Part shown: in pieces, positions 20,907-28,351 of the stretch
Numbering within the stretch: position 1 is the first letter of the stretch
Layout: each line of letters begins with the position of its first letter
DNA from: 13-2-20CM-68-14 sp046733295
Lineage (GTDB): Bacteria; Actinomycetota; Thermoleophilia; Gaiellales; Gaiellaceae
NCBI GenBank assembly: GCA_046733295.1
Contig: JBKPOY010000043.1
Coordinates: forward strand, 1 to 30,518
DNA: 30,518 nt
Reading direction: 5' to 3'
Position numbers and translations under genes: made by a program
Notes under the pieces: generated by a model
Database searches by the model: none
What the model was told of the DNA's origin: nothing
What the model saw: the letters and a program-made list of their open reading frames with translations, nothing else

Positions 20907-21573
20907 CCCGAGCGGGTTGATCCTCGTCGACAAGCCGGCGGGGCCGTCCTCGTTCGCGATCGTTGCGAGGATCCGGAGGAAGACAGGAGCGCGGACCGGA
21001 CATGCGGGAACCCTCGACCCGTTCGCGACCGGGCTGCTGCTCCTGTTGTCCGGTGGGGCAACTAAGCTGGCATCGTGCTTCGTCGGACTGGACAAGCGGT
21101 ATCTCACGGACGTCGATCTGCGCACCCGGACGTCCACCGGCGACCCCGAGGGGGATGTCGTCGAGGAGCACGAATCGCCCGCGGCGGACGAGCTCGAACC
21201 GCGGCTCGAAGCCCTCCGAGGCGAGATCGAGCTGCCGATCCCCGCCGCCTCGGCGGTGAAGATCGGCGGTGAGCGCGCGTACCGATTGCACCGGCGCGGT
21301 GTCGAGGTGCAGATGCCGCTTCGCCGATCGCGCGTCGACGCGCTCGACGTCATCGCGTATAGAGACGGCGTTGCGACGCTCGACTTGCGCGTGAGCTCCG
21401 GAACCTACGTGCGCTCCATCGCGGAGGCGCTGGGCGGGCACTGCGTCACGCTTCGTAGGACGGAGGTGGGGCCGTTCCGGGTCGAGGAGGCCGACCCGGA
21501 GAGGATCATCGACCCGGCTGAGGCCTTGGCGCGAATCGGGCTCGAGCTAGGCGAGTCGAAGTCCGGCTCGTGA
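20887..21573 (+). CDS. truB: tRNA pseudouridine(55) synthase
   Basis: 228-residue enzyme that makes pseudouridine 55 in the T loop of tRNAs. The catalytic Asp is D44 in GHAGTLDPFATGLL. Other blocks: GLILVDKPAGPSS, SAVKIGGERAYRLHRRG and SSGTYVRSIAEALG. It is shorter than typical TruB (~290-310) because it lacks most of the C-terminal PUA domain, ending with a short ARIGLELGE segment. GTG 20887 overlaps nrnA; the ribF GTG overlaps its stop (GTGA). Confidence 0.92.
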   Translation: MPRRGRSPSGLILVDKPAGPSSFAIVARIRRKTGARTGHAGTLDPFATGLLLLLSGGATKLASCFVGLDKRYLTDVDLRTRTSTGDPEGDVVEEHESPAADELEPRLEALRGEIELPIPAASAVKIGGERAYRLHRRGVEVQMPLRRSRVDALDVIAYRDGVATLDLRVSSGTYVRSIAEALGGHCVTLRRTEVGPFRVEEADPERIIDPAEALARIGLELGESKSGS

Positions 21574-22442
21574 GGATCGTGCGGGATGCCGCCGAGCTCG
21601 CCCCGAGCCCGCGGGCGGTGACGCTGGGTACGTTCGACGGCGTCCACCTCGGCCACCAGCGCGTGCTCGCTGCGACCCGCGAGGCGGAACCGGACCTGCG
21701 GTCGACCGTCGTCACCTTCGCGCCGCATCCCCGCGCGGTGCTCGGGAACAAGGTCGAGCTCCTCACGACGCTCGCCCGGCGACTGGAGCTCCTCGCCGAG
21801 CAAGGCATCGAGGAGACGCTCGTCGTCGAGTTCACGCCGGAGCTGGCTGCGACCGGGCCCGAGGCCTTCGCCGAGGAGCTGTTGAGGCCGATCTCGACGC
21901 GGCGGGTCGTCGCGGGCGCCGATTTCCGCTTCGGCCACCGGCGGAGCGGCGACCTCGACCTCCTCGAGCGGCTGGGATTCGGGGTGACGCCGATCGAGCT
22001 CGTGGCCGGCGTCTCGTCGAGCGTCATCCGCGAGCTCCTGCGAAGCGGAGACCTCGCCGGTGCCGCCCGGATGCTCGGGCGCCCCCCCGAGATCGAGGGG
22101 ACCGTGGTCTCCGGCGATGCCCGAGGGGGGACGCTCGGCTTCCCGACGGCAAATCTGCTGCCGGACCCCGACCTGCTCGTCCCCGCCTACGGGATCTACG
22201 CCGGCGCCGCGTCCGGATACCGCGCCGCGGTCTCGATCGGGACCAACCCCCACTACGGCGGTAGCGAGCGTCGGGTGGAGGCGTTCCTGCTCGATTTCGA
22301 GGGCGATCTTTACGGGCAACGGCTCGTCGTCGAACTCTGGCAGCGGTTGCGGGACGAGCGGGCCTTCGAGAGCGAAACCGAGCTCGTGGAGCAGATCGCG
22401 CGCGACGTCGAAGCCACCCGAACAGCCGGCCCGCCGGTCTAG
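21570..22442 (+). CDS. ribF: Bifunctional riboflavin kinase / FAD synthetase
   Basis: 290 residues. The N-terminal FMN adenylyltransferase domain has GTFDGVHLGHQ (20-30) with the nucleotidyltransferase HxGH, FAPHPRAVLG, and SSSVIRELL (about 149-157). The C-terminal riboflavin kinase domain starts near residue 170 and contains the GTLGFPTANL motif, then GIYAG, and NPHYGG for the catalytic side. It produces FMN and FAD and so may also supply PyrK, PyrD and CoaBC. GTG start overlaps truB by 4 bp. Confidence 0.96.
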   Translation: MRIVRDAAELAPSPRAVTLGTFDGVHLGHQRVLAATREAEPDLRSTVVTFAPHPRAVLGNKVELLTTLARRLELLAEQGIEETLVVEFTPELAATGPEAFAEELLRPISTRRVVAGADFRFGHRRSGDLDLLERLGFGVTPIELVAGVSSSVIRELLRSGDLAGAARMLGRPPEIEGTVVSGDARGGTLGFPTANLLPDPDLLVPAYGIYAGAASGYRAAVSIGTNPHYGGSERRVEAFLLDFEGDLYGQRLVVELWQRLRDERAFESETELVEQIARDVEATRTAGPPV

Positions 22443-22468
22443 TCGGCCACCGCCGGTGGTGGAGGAAT

Positions 22469-22497
22469 TTGCACATCGCCGCGCAATGCGCGATAAC
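22469..22497 (+). promoter_or_regulatory. Candidate promoter for the zinc-ribbon gene
   Basis: TTGCAC (22469-22474) and GATAAC (22492-22497) are 17 bp apart, near-consensus for a sigma-70-type promoter. Transcription would start near 22504, about 33 nt before ATG 22537. The interval is AT-rich relative to the window. Confidence 0.45.
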
Positions 22498-22536
22498 AGC
22501 GCAAGTTTTCGCAAAGTGCGGAATCTTCTTGACGCA

Positions 22537-22770
22537 ATGGGAAAGAACGAGACCACGCAAACGTCCCCTCGGCTCGAGCTCCTGCAGAGCGTGCGCTGCC
22601 TCGAGTGCAACGCCGTCTACTCGAAGCCGTTCGGCGGCGGCACCGCGACGGCCAACCCCGGCTGTCCGGAGTGCGGCTACGTCGGGTGGGTGAAGACGAC
22701 GGCCCCCATCACCGAACCATCGCTGCAGCGCCGCTCCTTCGGGGGTCCCCTGCGGCAGAGCTCCGCGTAG
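22537..22770 (+). CDS. Small zinc-ribbon protein
   Basis: A 77-residue protein with two CXXC knuckles, C21-LE-C24 and C43-PE-C46 (the second reads GCPECGYVGW), so a single zinc ribbon like FmdB-type or Rpb9-like ribbons is likely. No further domain. Flanks are Ser/Thr/Arg-rich. ATG 22537 is preferred; in-frame alternatives are ATG 22486 and GTG 22516. The 3' end (62 bp, 22709-22770) overlaps the ggt-like gene on the opposite strand; both readings look coding. Confidence 0.75.
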   Translation: MGKNETTQTSPRLELLQSVRCLECNAVYSKPFGGGTATANPGCPECGYVGWVKTTAPITEPSLQRRSFGGPLRQSSA

Positions 22771-24097
22771 CAAGGCTCACCCCGCCGAAGAAGTGATGCG
22801 GAGCGGGCCAGACCCGCGTCTCGAACCCTGCCCGCTCGAGTTCAGAGGGCACCTCCTCCGCGAAACCCGGCTCGAGCTGAACGCGGCGGTTCGCCGCATG
22901 GAGCCGTGGGCGCCCCACGGACTCCGCCGGCTCCAGTCCCTCGTCCAGGACGCCCGCCGCGACCTGGACGAGCGCGCTTCGAAGCCGCGTGCCGCCTGCG
23001 GCGCCGATCGCGAGCTCGAGCCCCGCCTCCCCGAGGGCGACGGTGGGCGCCATCATGCTGCCCATCCGCTCGCCTGGCTCGAGCGTCCCGCGGATCAGGT
23101 CGGCCTCACCGAGCATGCTGTTGAGATGCAGGTCGAAGCCCGGCAGGTAGTCGCCTGAGCCGAGGCCGAGGCTGGTCGTCAGCACGCAGGCATCGCCGTC
23201 CGCGTCGACGACCGTGATGTTCGTCGTGTCCCCTCCGCCCTCCGGGCCCTCCACGTCGAGCGAGCGCGCGAGGATGAGCGCGCGTTCGGCCTCGCGCAGG
23301 CCCGTGAGACGCGGAAGGGAGGCGAGGGTCTCCGGGACGCTTGAGAGGTCACCGCGCGTCAGGACGCGCCTGTCCAGGTAGCGCACCTCGAGGGGATCGC
23401 TCCAGAGCGGCTCGTACGACTCGAGATCCCGCCGGGTGATCAGCCCGCCGAGCTCGTCGACGAACGTGAGCAGGGCGTCGGCGAGCGAGCCCGAGTAGCA
23501 GGAGGCAGGTCCTTCGTCGGCCAAGAACTCCAGGGCCTGCTCCAGCCCAGGCTGGTCGAGCCGCTCTCCGGCCGTCAGCAAATGTCCCTCGGGCGAATAG
23601 ATCCGCGCGCCGTCGTTCATGGTCATCACCGGGGCGAGCATCGCCAGGCAGGAGGCGTGGGCGGGAGGCATCTCGACCCCTGCGCGCGCCAGCCGCAGCG
23701 CGGGCTCGACCAGAACGGGCCACCCGAGCGTCCCGTGCCGCTCCCACAGGGCGCCGAGGCCCGCCCCGACGCCTGGAACCCCACACGACGCGACCCCGAC
23801 GGCGTAGTGGACGAGCTCGGCCCCGAACGGGACGTCGAGCTCGAGCAGCTCGACCTCGCGCTGCTCCGCGTCCAGCCCCGGGATCGCGACGAAGAAATCG
23901 AGGTTCTGCACGCGGCCGTCCGCAGCTTCGTAGTAGAGGGCGTGACCGCCGCCGAGGAGGCCCGTCATCACCGTCTCGGCGACACACGACGCGAGCGAGG
24001 CGGCGATCGCAGCGTCGGCGGCGTTCCCGCCAGCCTGCAGGATCTCGACCCCGGCCGCGACGGTGGCGGGGTGGCCGGCGGCGATTCTGGCGGTCAC
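22709..24097 (-). CDS. Gamma-glutamyltranspeptidase-like Ntn hydrolase
   Basis: 462 residues, typical for an un-extended GGT precursor. N-terminal half: GHPATVAAGVEILQAGGNAADAAIAA and GGGHALYYEAADG. The self-cleavage/nucleophile Thr is T291 in GGGDTTNITVVDADGDA; the usual TTH reads TTN. The glutamate-binding GSMMAP block (S-S/M-M-x-P) and the C-terminal DPRRSGAA are present. No signal peptide is visible, unlike most secreted GGTs. The GTG start overlaps the upstream beta-lactamase-like gene by 4 bp, so the pair is one operon. Substrate could be glutathione, gamma-glutamyl peptides or a cephalosporin-like amide; this cannot be decided here. Confidence 0.87.
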   Translation of the reverse strand: MTARIAAGHPATVAAGVEILQAGGNAADAAIAASLASCVAETVMTGLLGGGHALYYEAADGRVQNLDFFVAIPGLDAEQREVELLELDVPFGAELVHYAVGVASCGVPGVGAGLGALWERHGTLGWPVLVEPALRLARAGVEMPPAHASCLAMLAPVMTMNDGARIYSPEGHLLTAGERLDQPGLEQALEFLADEGPASCYSGSLADALLTFVDELGGLITRRDLESYEPLWSDPLEVRYLDRRVLTRGDLSSVPETLASLPRLTGLREAERALILARSLDVEGPEGGGDTTNITVVDADGDACVLTTSLGLGSGDYLPGFDLHLNSMLGEADLIRGTLEPGERMGSMMAPTVALGEAGLELAIGAAGGTRLRSALVQVAAGVLDEGLEPAESVGRPRLHAANRRVQLEPGFAEEVPSELERAGFETRVWPAPHHFFGGVSLATRSSAAGDPRRSGAAAMVR

Positions 24098-25350
24098 TCG
24101 ACCCGGACCGCGATCGAGCCCATCGTGACGATGTCGTCACGGGGAAAGCCGAAGCGCTCTCCGCGCCACTCGCCGTCGACGATCTCGAACTCGCGCTCGC
24201 CGATCGGGCGGGCGGTGACGCCGGGGTAGACCTGCCGCTCGCCCGAGAACGGGTCGAGCTCGGTCATTGCGACCCTGAGCCGACCGTCGGCCGGGACGAG
24301 CTCGATCTCGACTCCCTGCCCCTCGTAGCGGCCGGCGAAAGCGGCCAGTTGGTCGGGTGACAGGGAGACGTCCGGGGGATCGTCCGGCGCGAGGCCGAGG
24401 CGCTCGAGGACGTCGCGGATGGCGGCACCGCCGCGACTGGAGTTCGCCAGGGCGGCAAAGGCGGCGCCTTCCGAGGGGACGAGCACGAGCAGCGACTGGT
24501 AACCGGCGGCGGAGCCCGAGTGCTCGACGGACACCCGGCCGCGGATGTCGGTGATGAACCAACCCAGCCCGTACTCGAAGCCGGGGCCGGCGACGAGCGG
24601 CCGCTGCATCTCGGCAATCGACTCCGGCGTTAGCGGGCCGGGCCCGCCGAGATGGTGGTCGGCAAATCGCAGCAGGTCGTCGACGGAGGACCAGAGACCG
24701 CCGGACGGCCGTCGGACACGCGGATAGTTGTCGTCGACCGGCACGTGCTCGTCGGCGCCCGGAGCGACCTGGTTGTGGCCGCGGGCGACGCCGACTCCGT
24801 CGAACGTCGTCGCGTCCAGCCCGAGCGGCTCGACCACCCGGGCGCGCATTGCGTCCTCGAACGTGGTTCCGCAGGCCTGTGCGATCGCGGCGCCGACGAG
24901 CCAGAAGCCCACGTTGCCGTACGAGAAGAGCTCGCCGGGCCCGACCGGCAGCCGCTCGGGCTCGCCCTGGCTGAGCCGCAGCAGGCTCTCGTCGTCGTCG
25001 CCGAGACTGTCGAGGGGCCCCGGCCACTCGGAGGCGAGCCCGCCCTGGTGGCTGAGGAGCTGTCGGACGGTCGCATCCACCTTTGTCCCCGGCGGCGGTT
25101 CGTCCAGCTCCAGCAGCCCGTCCTGCACGAGCGCCAGGGCGAGCGTCCCGACGAACGGCTTCGTGATCGACGCCGTCCGGAAGACCGAGTCCGGCCGGGC
25201 CGGTTCGGGGGATCCGAGCTCGAGCACCCCGTCGGCGGCGACGACCGCCTCCTCGCCGTTCAAGACGCCGACCGTGAGCGCGGGGACGCTCCAGCGCTCG
25301 CGGGCTCGCGCCACCCACTGCGACAAATCCTCGGCCGAGAACCGCTCCAT
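24094..25350 (-). CDS. Serine beta-lactamase-fold hydrolase (class C / esterase-like)
   Basis: 418-residue protein with class C/DD-peptidase motifs: S61-ITK64 (SxxK), Y144-G-N146 (YxN) and H277-S-G279 (KTG-equivalent HxG). The N-terminal ~330 residues form the transpeptidase fold. A C-terminal beta domain (about 330-418, FAGRYEGQGVEIELVPADGRL) is like those in D-aminopeptidases/esterases. No signal peptide, so a cytoplasmic peptidase or esterase is likelier than a secreted antibiotic-degrading enzyme. ATG start at 25350; its end is coupled to the GGT-like gene. Confidence 0.9.
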   Translation of the reverse strand: MERFSAEDLSQWVARARERWSVPALTVGVLNGEEAVVAADGVLELGSPEPARPDSVFRTASITKPFVGTLALALVQDGLLELDEPPPGTKVDATVRQLLSHQGGLASEWPGPLDSLGDDDESLLRLSQGEPERLPVGPGELFSYGNVGFWLVGAAIAQACGTTFEDAMRARVVEPLGLDATTFDGVGVARGHNQVAPGADEHVPVDDNYPRVRRPSGGLWSSVDDLLRFADHHLGGPGPLTPESIAEMQRPLVAGPGFEYGLGWFITDIRGRVSVEHSGSAAGYQSLLVLVPSEGAAFAALANSSRGGAAIRDVLERLGLAPDDPPDVSLSPDQLAAFAGRYEGQGVEIELVPADGRLRVAMTELDPFSGERQVYPGVTARPIGEREFEIVDGEWRGERFGFPRDDIVTMGSIAVRVE

Positions 25351-25358
25351 CAGGCGGC

Positions 25359-25367
25359 TGCTACCCT
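25359..25367 (+). promoter_or_regulatory. Possible rpsO promoter (extended -10), shared with divergent -10
   Basis: TGCTACCCT resembles the rimP promoter TGCTATCCT. Initiation near 25374 would give a ~77-nt leader. On the minus strand TAGGGT (complement of 25363-25368) lies 12 nt before the beta-lactamase-like ATG, so one AT-rich spot may fire both ways. Confidence 0.4.
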
Positions 25368-25450
25368 ACTGCGAGACCGCGGTCCCGGCCCGCTCGCGTT
25401 CCTTGGCGCGGCAGGCGGAGATTGCGGCGACGCGTATTCGAGGAGGAACC

Positions 25451-25720
25451 ATGCCTCTCACCAAGGAAGCGAAGCAGGAGATCATCGGCCAGCACGGCCG
25501 TAGCGACGCCGACACCGGCTCTCCGCAGGTCCAGATAGCGCTCCTGACACGGCGAATCAACGAGCTCACGGAGCATCTCCGCGCTCACCCGAAGGATCAC
25601 TATTCGCGCCGCGGGCTGCTGAAGCTCGTCGGCCGCAGGCGGCGACTCCTGCAGTACCTGCAGAAGCGGGACCTCGAAGGGTACCGCGCGCTGATCCAGG
25701 AGCTCGGCCTCAGGAGATAA
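25451..25720 (+). CDS. rpsO: 30S ribosomal protein S15
   Basis: 89-residue small-subunit protein that binds the central domain of 16S rRNA and is often autoregulated. Canonical blocks: MPLTKEAKQEII, the SPQVQIALLTRRINELTEHL helix, HPKDHYSRRGLLKLVGRRR and LLQYLQKRD. A strong Shine-Dalgarno AGGAGG (25441-25446) is four nt from the ATG. It is followed by a large hairpin and pnp, the conserved rpsO-pnp arrangement. Confidence 0.97.
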   Translation: MPLTKEAKQEIIGQHGRSDADTGSPQVQIALLTRRINELTEHLRAHPKDHYSRRGLLKLVGRRRRLLQYLQKRDLEGYRALIQELGLRR

Positions 25721-25733
25721 CCGAGCAGCAACC

Positions 25734-25796
25734 GAAGGTGGAAGTTTGAGCGAGCTCAGAGGCTGCGGCCCTGATCTCGCTCAAACCTCCACCTTC
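25734..25796 (+). promoter_or_regulatory. Long rpsO-pnp intergenic hairpin, probable RNase III processing/autoregulation site
   Basis: The arm 25734-25754 (GAAGGTGGA..GTTTGAGCGAG) pairs with 25776-25796 at 20 of 21 positions, with one A-C mismatch (25743/25787). The 21-nt interval adds CAG/CTG and GG/CC pairs. Such stems between rpsO and pnp are the known RNase III cleavage and PNPase autocontrol site in other bacteria. There is no T-tract, so it is not a simple terminator. The pnp Shine-Dalgarno (GGAGG 25808-25812) lies just downstream, unpaired. Confidence 0.8.
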
Positions 25797-25816
25797 AAGA
25801 ACGAAGTGGAGGACAA

Positions 25817-28300
25817 ATGAGCATTGCCACGCAGGGCCCGACCACACTCACGGTGGAGATCGCGGGCCGCGAGATCACGTTCGAGACGGGGAAGCTGGCC
25901 AAGCAGGCCGACGGCGCCGTGATCGTTCGCGAGGGCGACACGATGGTCTTGGCGACCGCGCAGGGCCGGACGGAGGCGCGCGAGGGAGCCGACTTCTTCC
26001 CGCTGACCGTCGACGTCGAGGAGCGCATGTACGCCGCGGGGAAGATCCCGGGCGGCTTCTTCAAGCGCGAGGGCCGGCCGACGGAGAAGGCCATCCTCAC
26101 CGCGCGCATGATCGACCGCCCGATCCGGCCGCTCTGGCCGAAGGGCTTCAAGAACGAGGTGCACGTGGTCGCGACGACGCTGTCGGCCGACCTTGTCAGC
26201 CCCCATGACATCCTGGCGATCAACGGCGCCTCCGCGGCGCTGATGATCTCGCCGCTGCCGTTCCTCGGACCGGTCGGCGCTGTCCGGATCGGGCTCATCG
26301 ACGGAGAGCTCGTCGTCAACCCGACGCTCGCCGAGATCGAGACTGGCCAGAGCACGCTCGACCTGATCGTCGTCGGCACGAAGGATGCGCTGACGATGGT
26401 CGAGGCCGGGGCACAGGAGATCCCCGAGGAGCTTCTGCTCCGGGCGCTCGAGCAGGCCCATGAGGAGATCAGGAAGCTCTGCGAGCTGCAGGAGGACCTG
26501 CAGCGGCAGGTGGGCAAGGCGAAGTGGCTCGACAACGCGCTGACCGAGGAGTTGGAGCGCGAGCACGGCGACAAGATCCGCGACCGGATCCGCTCCGAGG
26601 GCCTTCGCGAGGCCGCCACCGCGGTCGAGGAGATCGTCGAGCAGAGCGGGCCGACGCTGACGATGGAGTCGTCGGAGGACGACATCATCAAGCTCGTGCA
26701 GATCCGCTCGAGCATGGGGATGCTCCTCGAAAAGATCCGGCTCGAGCTCGTGGAGGAGCCGGTCCGCCAGCAATTCGCAGACGACCTGAAGACGCTGACC
26801 GAGGCCGAGCAGGATCCGAAGGAGCTGAAGTCCGCGAAGCGGCACCTGTTGTTCGACCGGATCGAGGAGCAGGTGCAGCTCCCGTTCCCGGCCGGCCCCG
26901 CCACCGCGGACGGCGAGGAGGCGCCCTCGAAGGACTCGATCACCCGGCAGTACGTGAAGAAGGCCGCCGAATCGATCTACAAGGGGCTCGTCCGCGCGAA
27001 GATCGCCGTCGAGAAGCGGCGGCCCGACGGGCGTGATCCGGAGGAGGTCCGGCCGGTGACCTGCGAGGTCACGGTCGCGCCGCGCCCGCACGGGTCGGCG
27101 CTCTTCACGCGAGGACAGACCCAGATCATGTCGCTACTGACGCTCGGCACCGCGAAGGAGGGACAGCGCATCGACGACCTCTCCCTCGAGGAGGAGCGGC
27201 GGTACATGCACCACTACAACTTTCCGCCCTACTCGGTCGGCGAGACCGGGTTCATGCGCGGGCCGAAGCGCCGCGACATCGGCCATGGCGCGCTCGCGCA
27301 GCGGGCGCTCGAGGCCGTGATCCCAGCCGTCGAGGAGTTCCCGTACACGATCCGGATCGTCTCGGAGACCCTCGAGTCGAACGGTTCGTCGTCGATGGGT
27401 TCGGTCTGTGGCTCGACGCTCGCGCTGATGGACGCCGGCGTGCCGATCAAGTCCCCCGTATCCGGCATCGCGATGGGACTCGTCAAGGAAGGCGACGACT
27501 ACGTCGTCCTAACGGACATCCAGGGCGCCGAGGATCACCTCGGCGACATGGACTTCAAGGTCGCCGGGACCCGCGAGGGCATCACCGCGCTCCAGATGGA
27601 CATCAAGATCACGGGCGTTACGCAGGAGATCCTGCGAAACGCGCTCGATCAGGCGAAGCGCGCCCGTGAGTTCATCCTCGAGCGGATGTTGGAGGCGATC
27701 CCCGAGCCGCGCCGCGAGCTGGCCGGCCATGCGCCGCGAATCTCGACGATCAAGATCGACCCCGAGAAGATCGGGATGGTGATCGGGAAGGGCGGCGAGA
27801 CGATCCGCTCGCTCGAGTCGGACTACGAGGTCCAGATCGACATCGAAGAGGACGGCACGATCCTCATCTACGCGACCGAGGGCGACAAGGCCGAGGCCGC
27901 GATCAACGCGATCAACGGGATCACCAAGGAGCCGGAGGTCGGCGACCAGTACACCGGCAAGGTCGTCAAGACGACGCAGTTCGGCGCCTTCGTCGAGCTG
28001 ACGAAGGGCACGGACGGCCTGCTCCACGTCTCCAACGTGGGGCCGGGTCGGGTCGGCCACATCGAGGACGTGATGACGCGGGGCGACGTCGTGGACGTGA
28101 TCGTCCAGGAGGTCGACAAGGACCGCGGCCGGATCGGCCTCAAGCTGGTCGCGAAGCACGAGAACGGCAACATGGTTCAGCCCGAGGAGCTGATCGAGCG
28201 GGCGAAGAACGCGCCGCCGAGGCCCCCCGAGGAGGATCGCCCGCGCGAGCGCCGCGGTGGGCGAGGCGGCCGCGGCGGCCGCGACCGCGAGCGGCGCTAA
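25817..28300 (+). CDS. pnp: Polyribonucleotide nucleotidyltransferase (PNPase)
   Basis: 827-residue phosphorolytic 3'-5' exoribonuclease, a core RNA-decay enzyme that also adds tails. Two RNase PH domains (about residues 10-230 and 330-560) flank an all-helical linker. They carry SVCGSTLALMDAGVPI in the second domain, where the active site sits. Then come a KH domain (IKIDPEKIGMVIGKGG, about 644-700) and S1 (about 708-778). The C-terminus is an RGG/Arg-rich tail (ERRGGRGGRGG). Slightly longer than the ~740 norm because of tail and linker. GGAGG five bases... upstream fixes the ATG. Confidence 0.97.
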   Translation: MSIATQGPTTLTVEIAGREITFETGKLAKQADGAVIVREGDTMVLATAQGRTEAREGADFFPLTVDVEERMYAAGKIPGGFFKREGRPTEKAILTARMIDRPIRPLWPKGFKNEVHVVATTLSADLVSPHDILAINGASAALMISPLPFLGPVGAVRIGLIDGELVVNPTLAEIETGQSTLDLIVVGTKDALTMVEAGAQEIPEELLLRALEQAHEEIRKLCELQEDLQRQVGKAKWLDNALTEELEREHGDKIRDRIRSEGLREAATAVEEIVEQSGPTLTMESSEDDIIKLVQIRSSMGMLLEKIRLELVEEPVRQQFADDLKTLTEAEQDPKELKSAKRHLLFDRIEEQVQLPFPAGPATADGEEAPSKDSITRQYVKKAAESIYKGLVRAKIAVEKRRPDGRDPEEVRPVTCEVTVAPRPHGSALFTRGQTQIMSLLTLGTAKEGQRIDDLSLEEERRYMHHYNFPPYSVGETGFMRGPKRRDIGHGALAQRALEAVIPAVEEFPYTIRIVSETLESNGSSSMGSVCGSTLALMDAGVPIKSPVSGIAMGLVKEGDDYVVLTDIQGAEDHLGDMDFKVAGTREGITALQMDIKITGVTQEILRNALDQAKRAREFILERMLEAIPEPRRELAGHAPRISTIKIDPEKIGMVIGKGGETIRSLESDYEVQIDIEEDGTILIYATEGDKAEAAINAINGITKEPEVGDQYTGKVVKTTQFGAFVELTKGTDGLLHVSNVGPGRVGHIEDVMTRGDVVDVIVQEVDKDRGRIGLKLVAKHENGNMVQPEELIERAKNAPPRPPEEDRPRERRGGRGGRGGRDRERR

Positions 28301-28338
28301 CAGGCTCGGCCCGGGGCGGCCTCGGCGCTGCCCCGGGT

Positions 28339-28344
28339 TACCAT
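28339..28344 (+). promoter_or_regulatory. Possible -10 element for the M16 peptidase gene
   Basis: TACCAT lies seven nt before GTG 28352, like the infB arrangement. A leaderless transcript would result. No -35 seen. Confidence 0.35.
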
Positions 28345-28351
28345 CCCGCGC

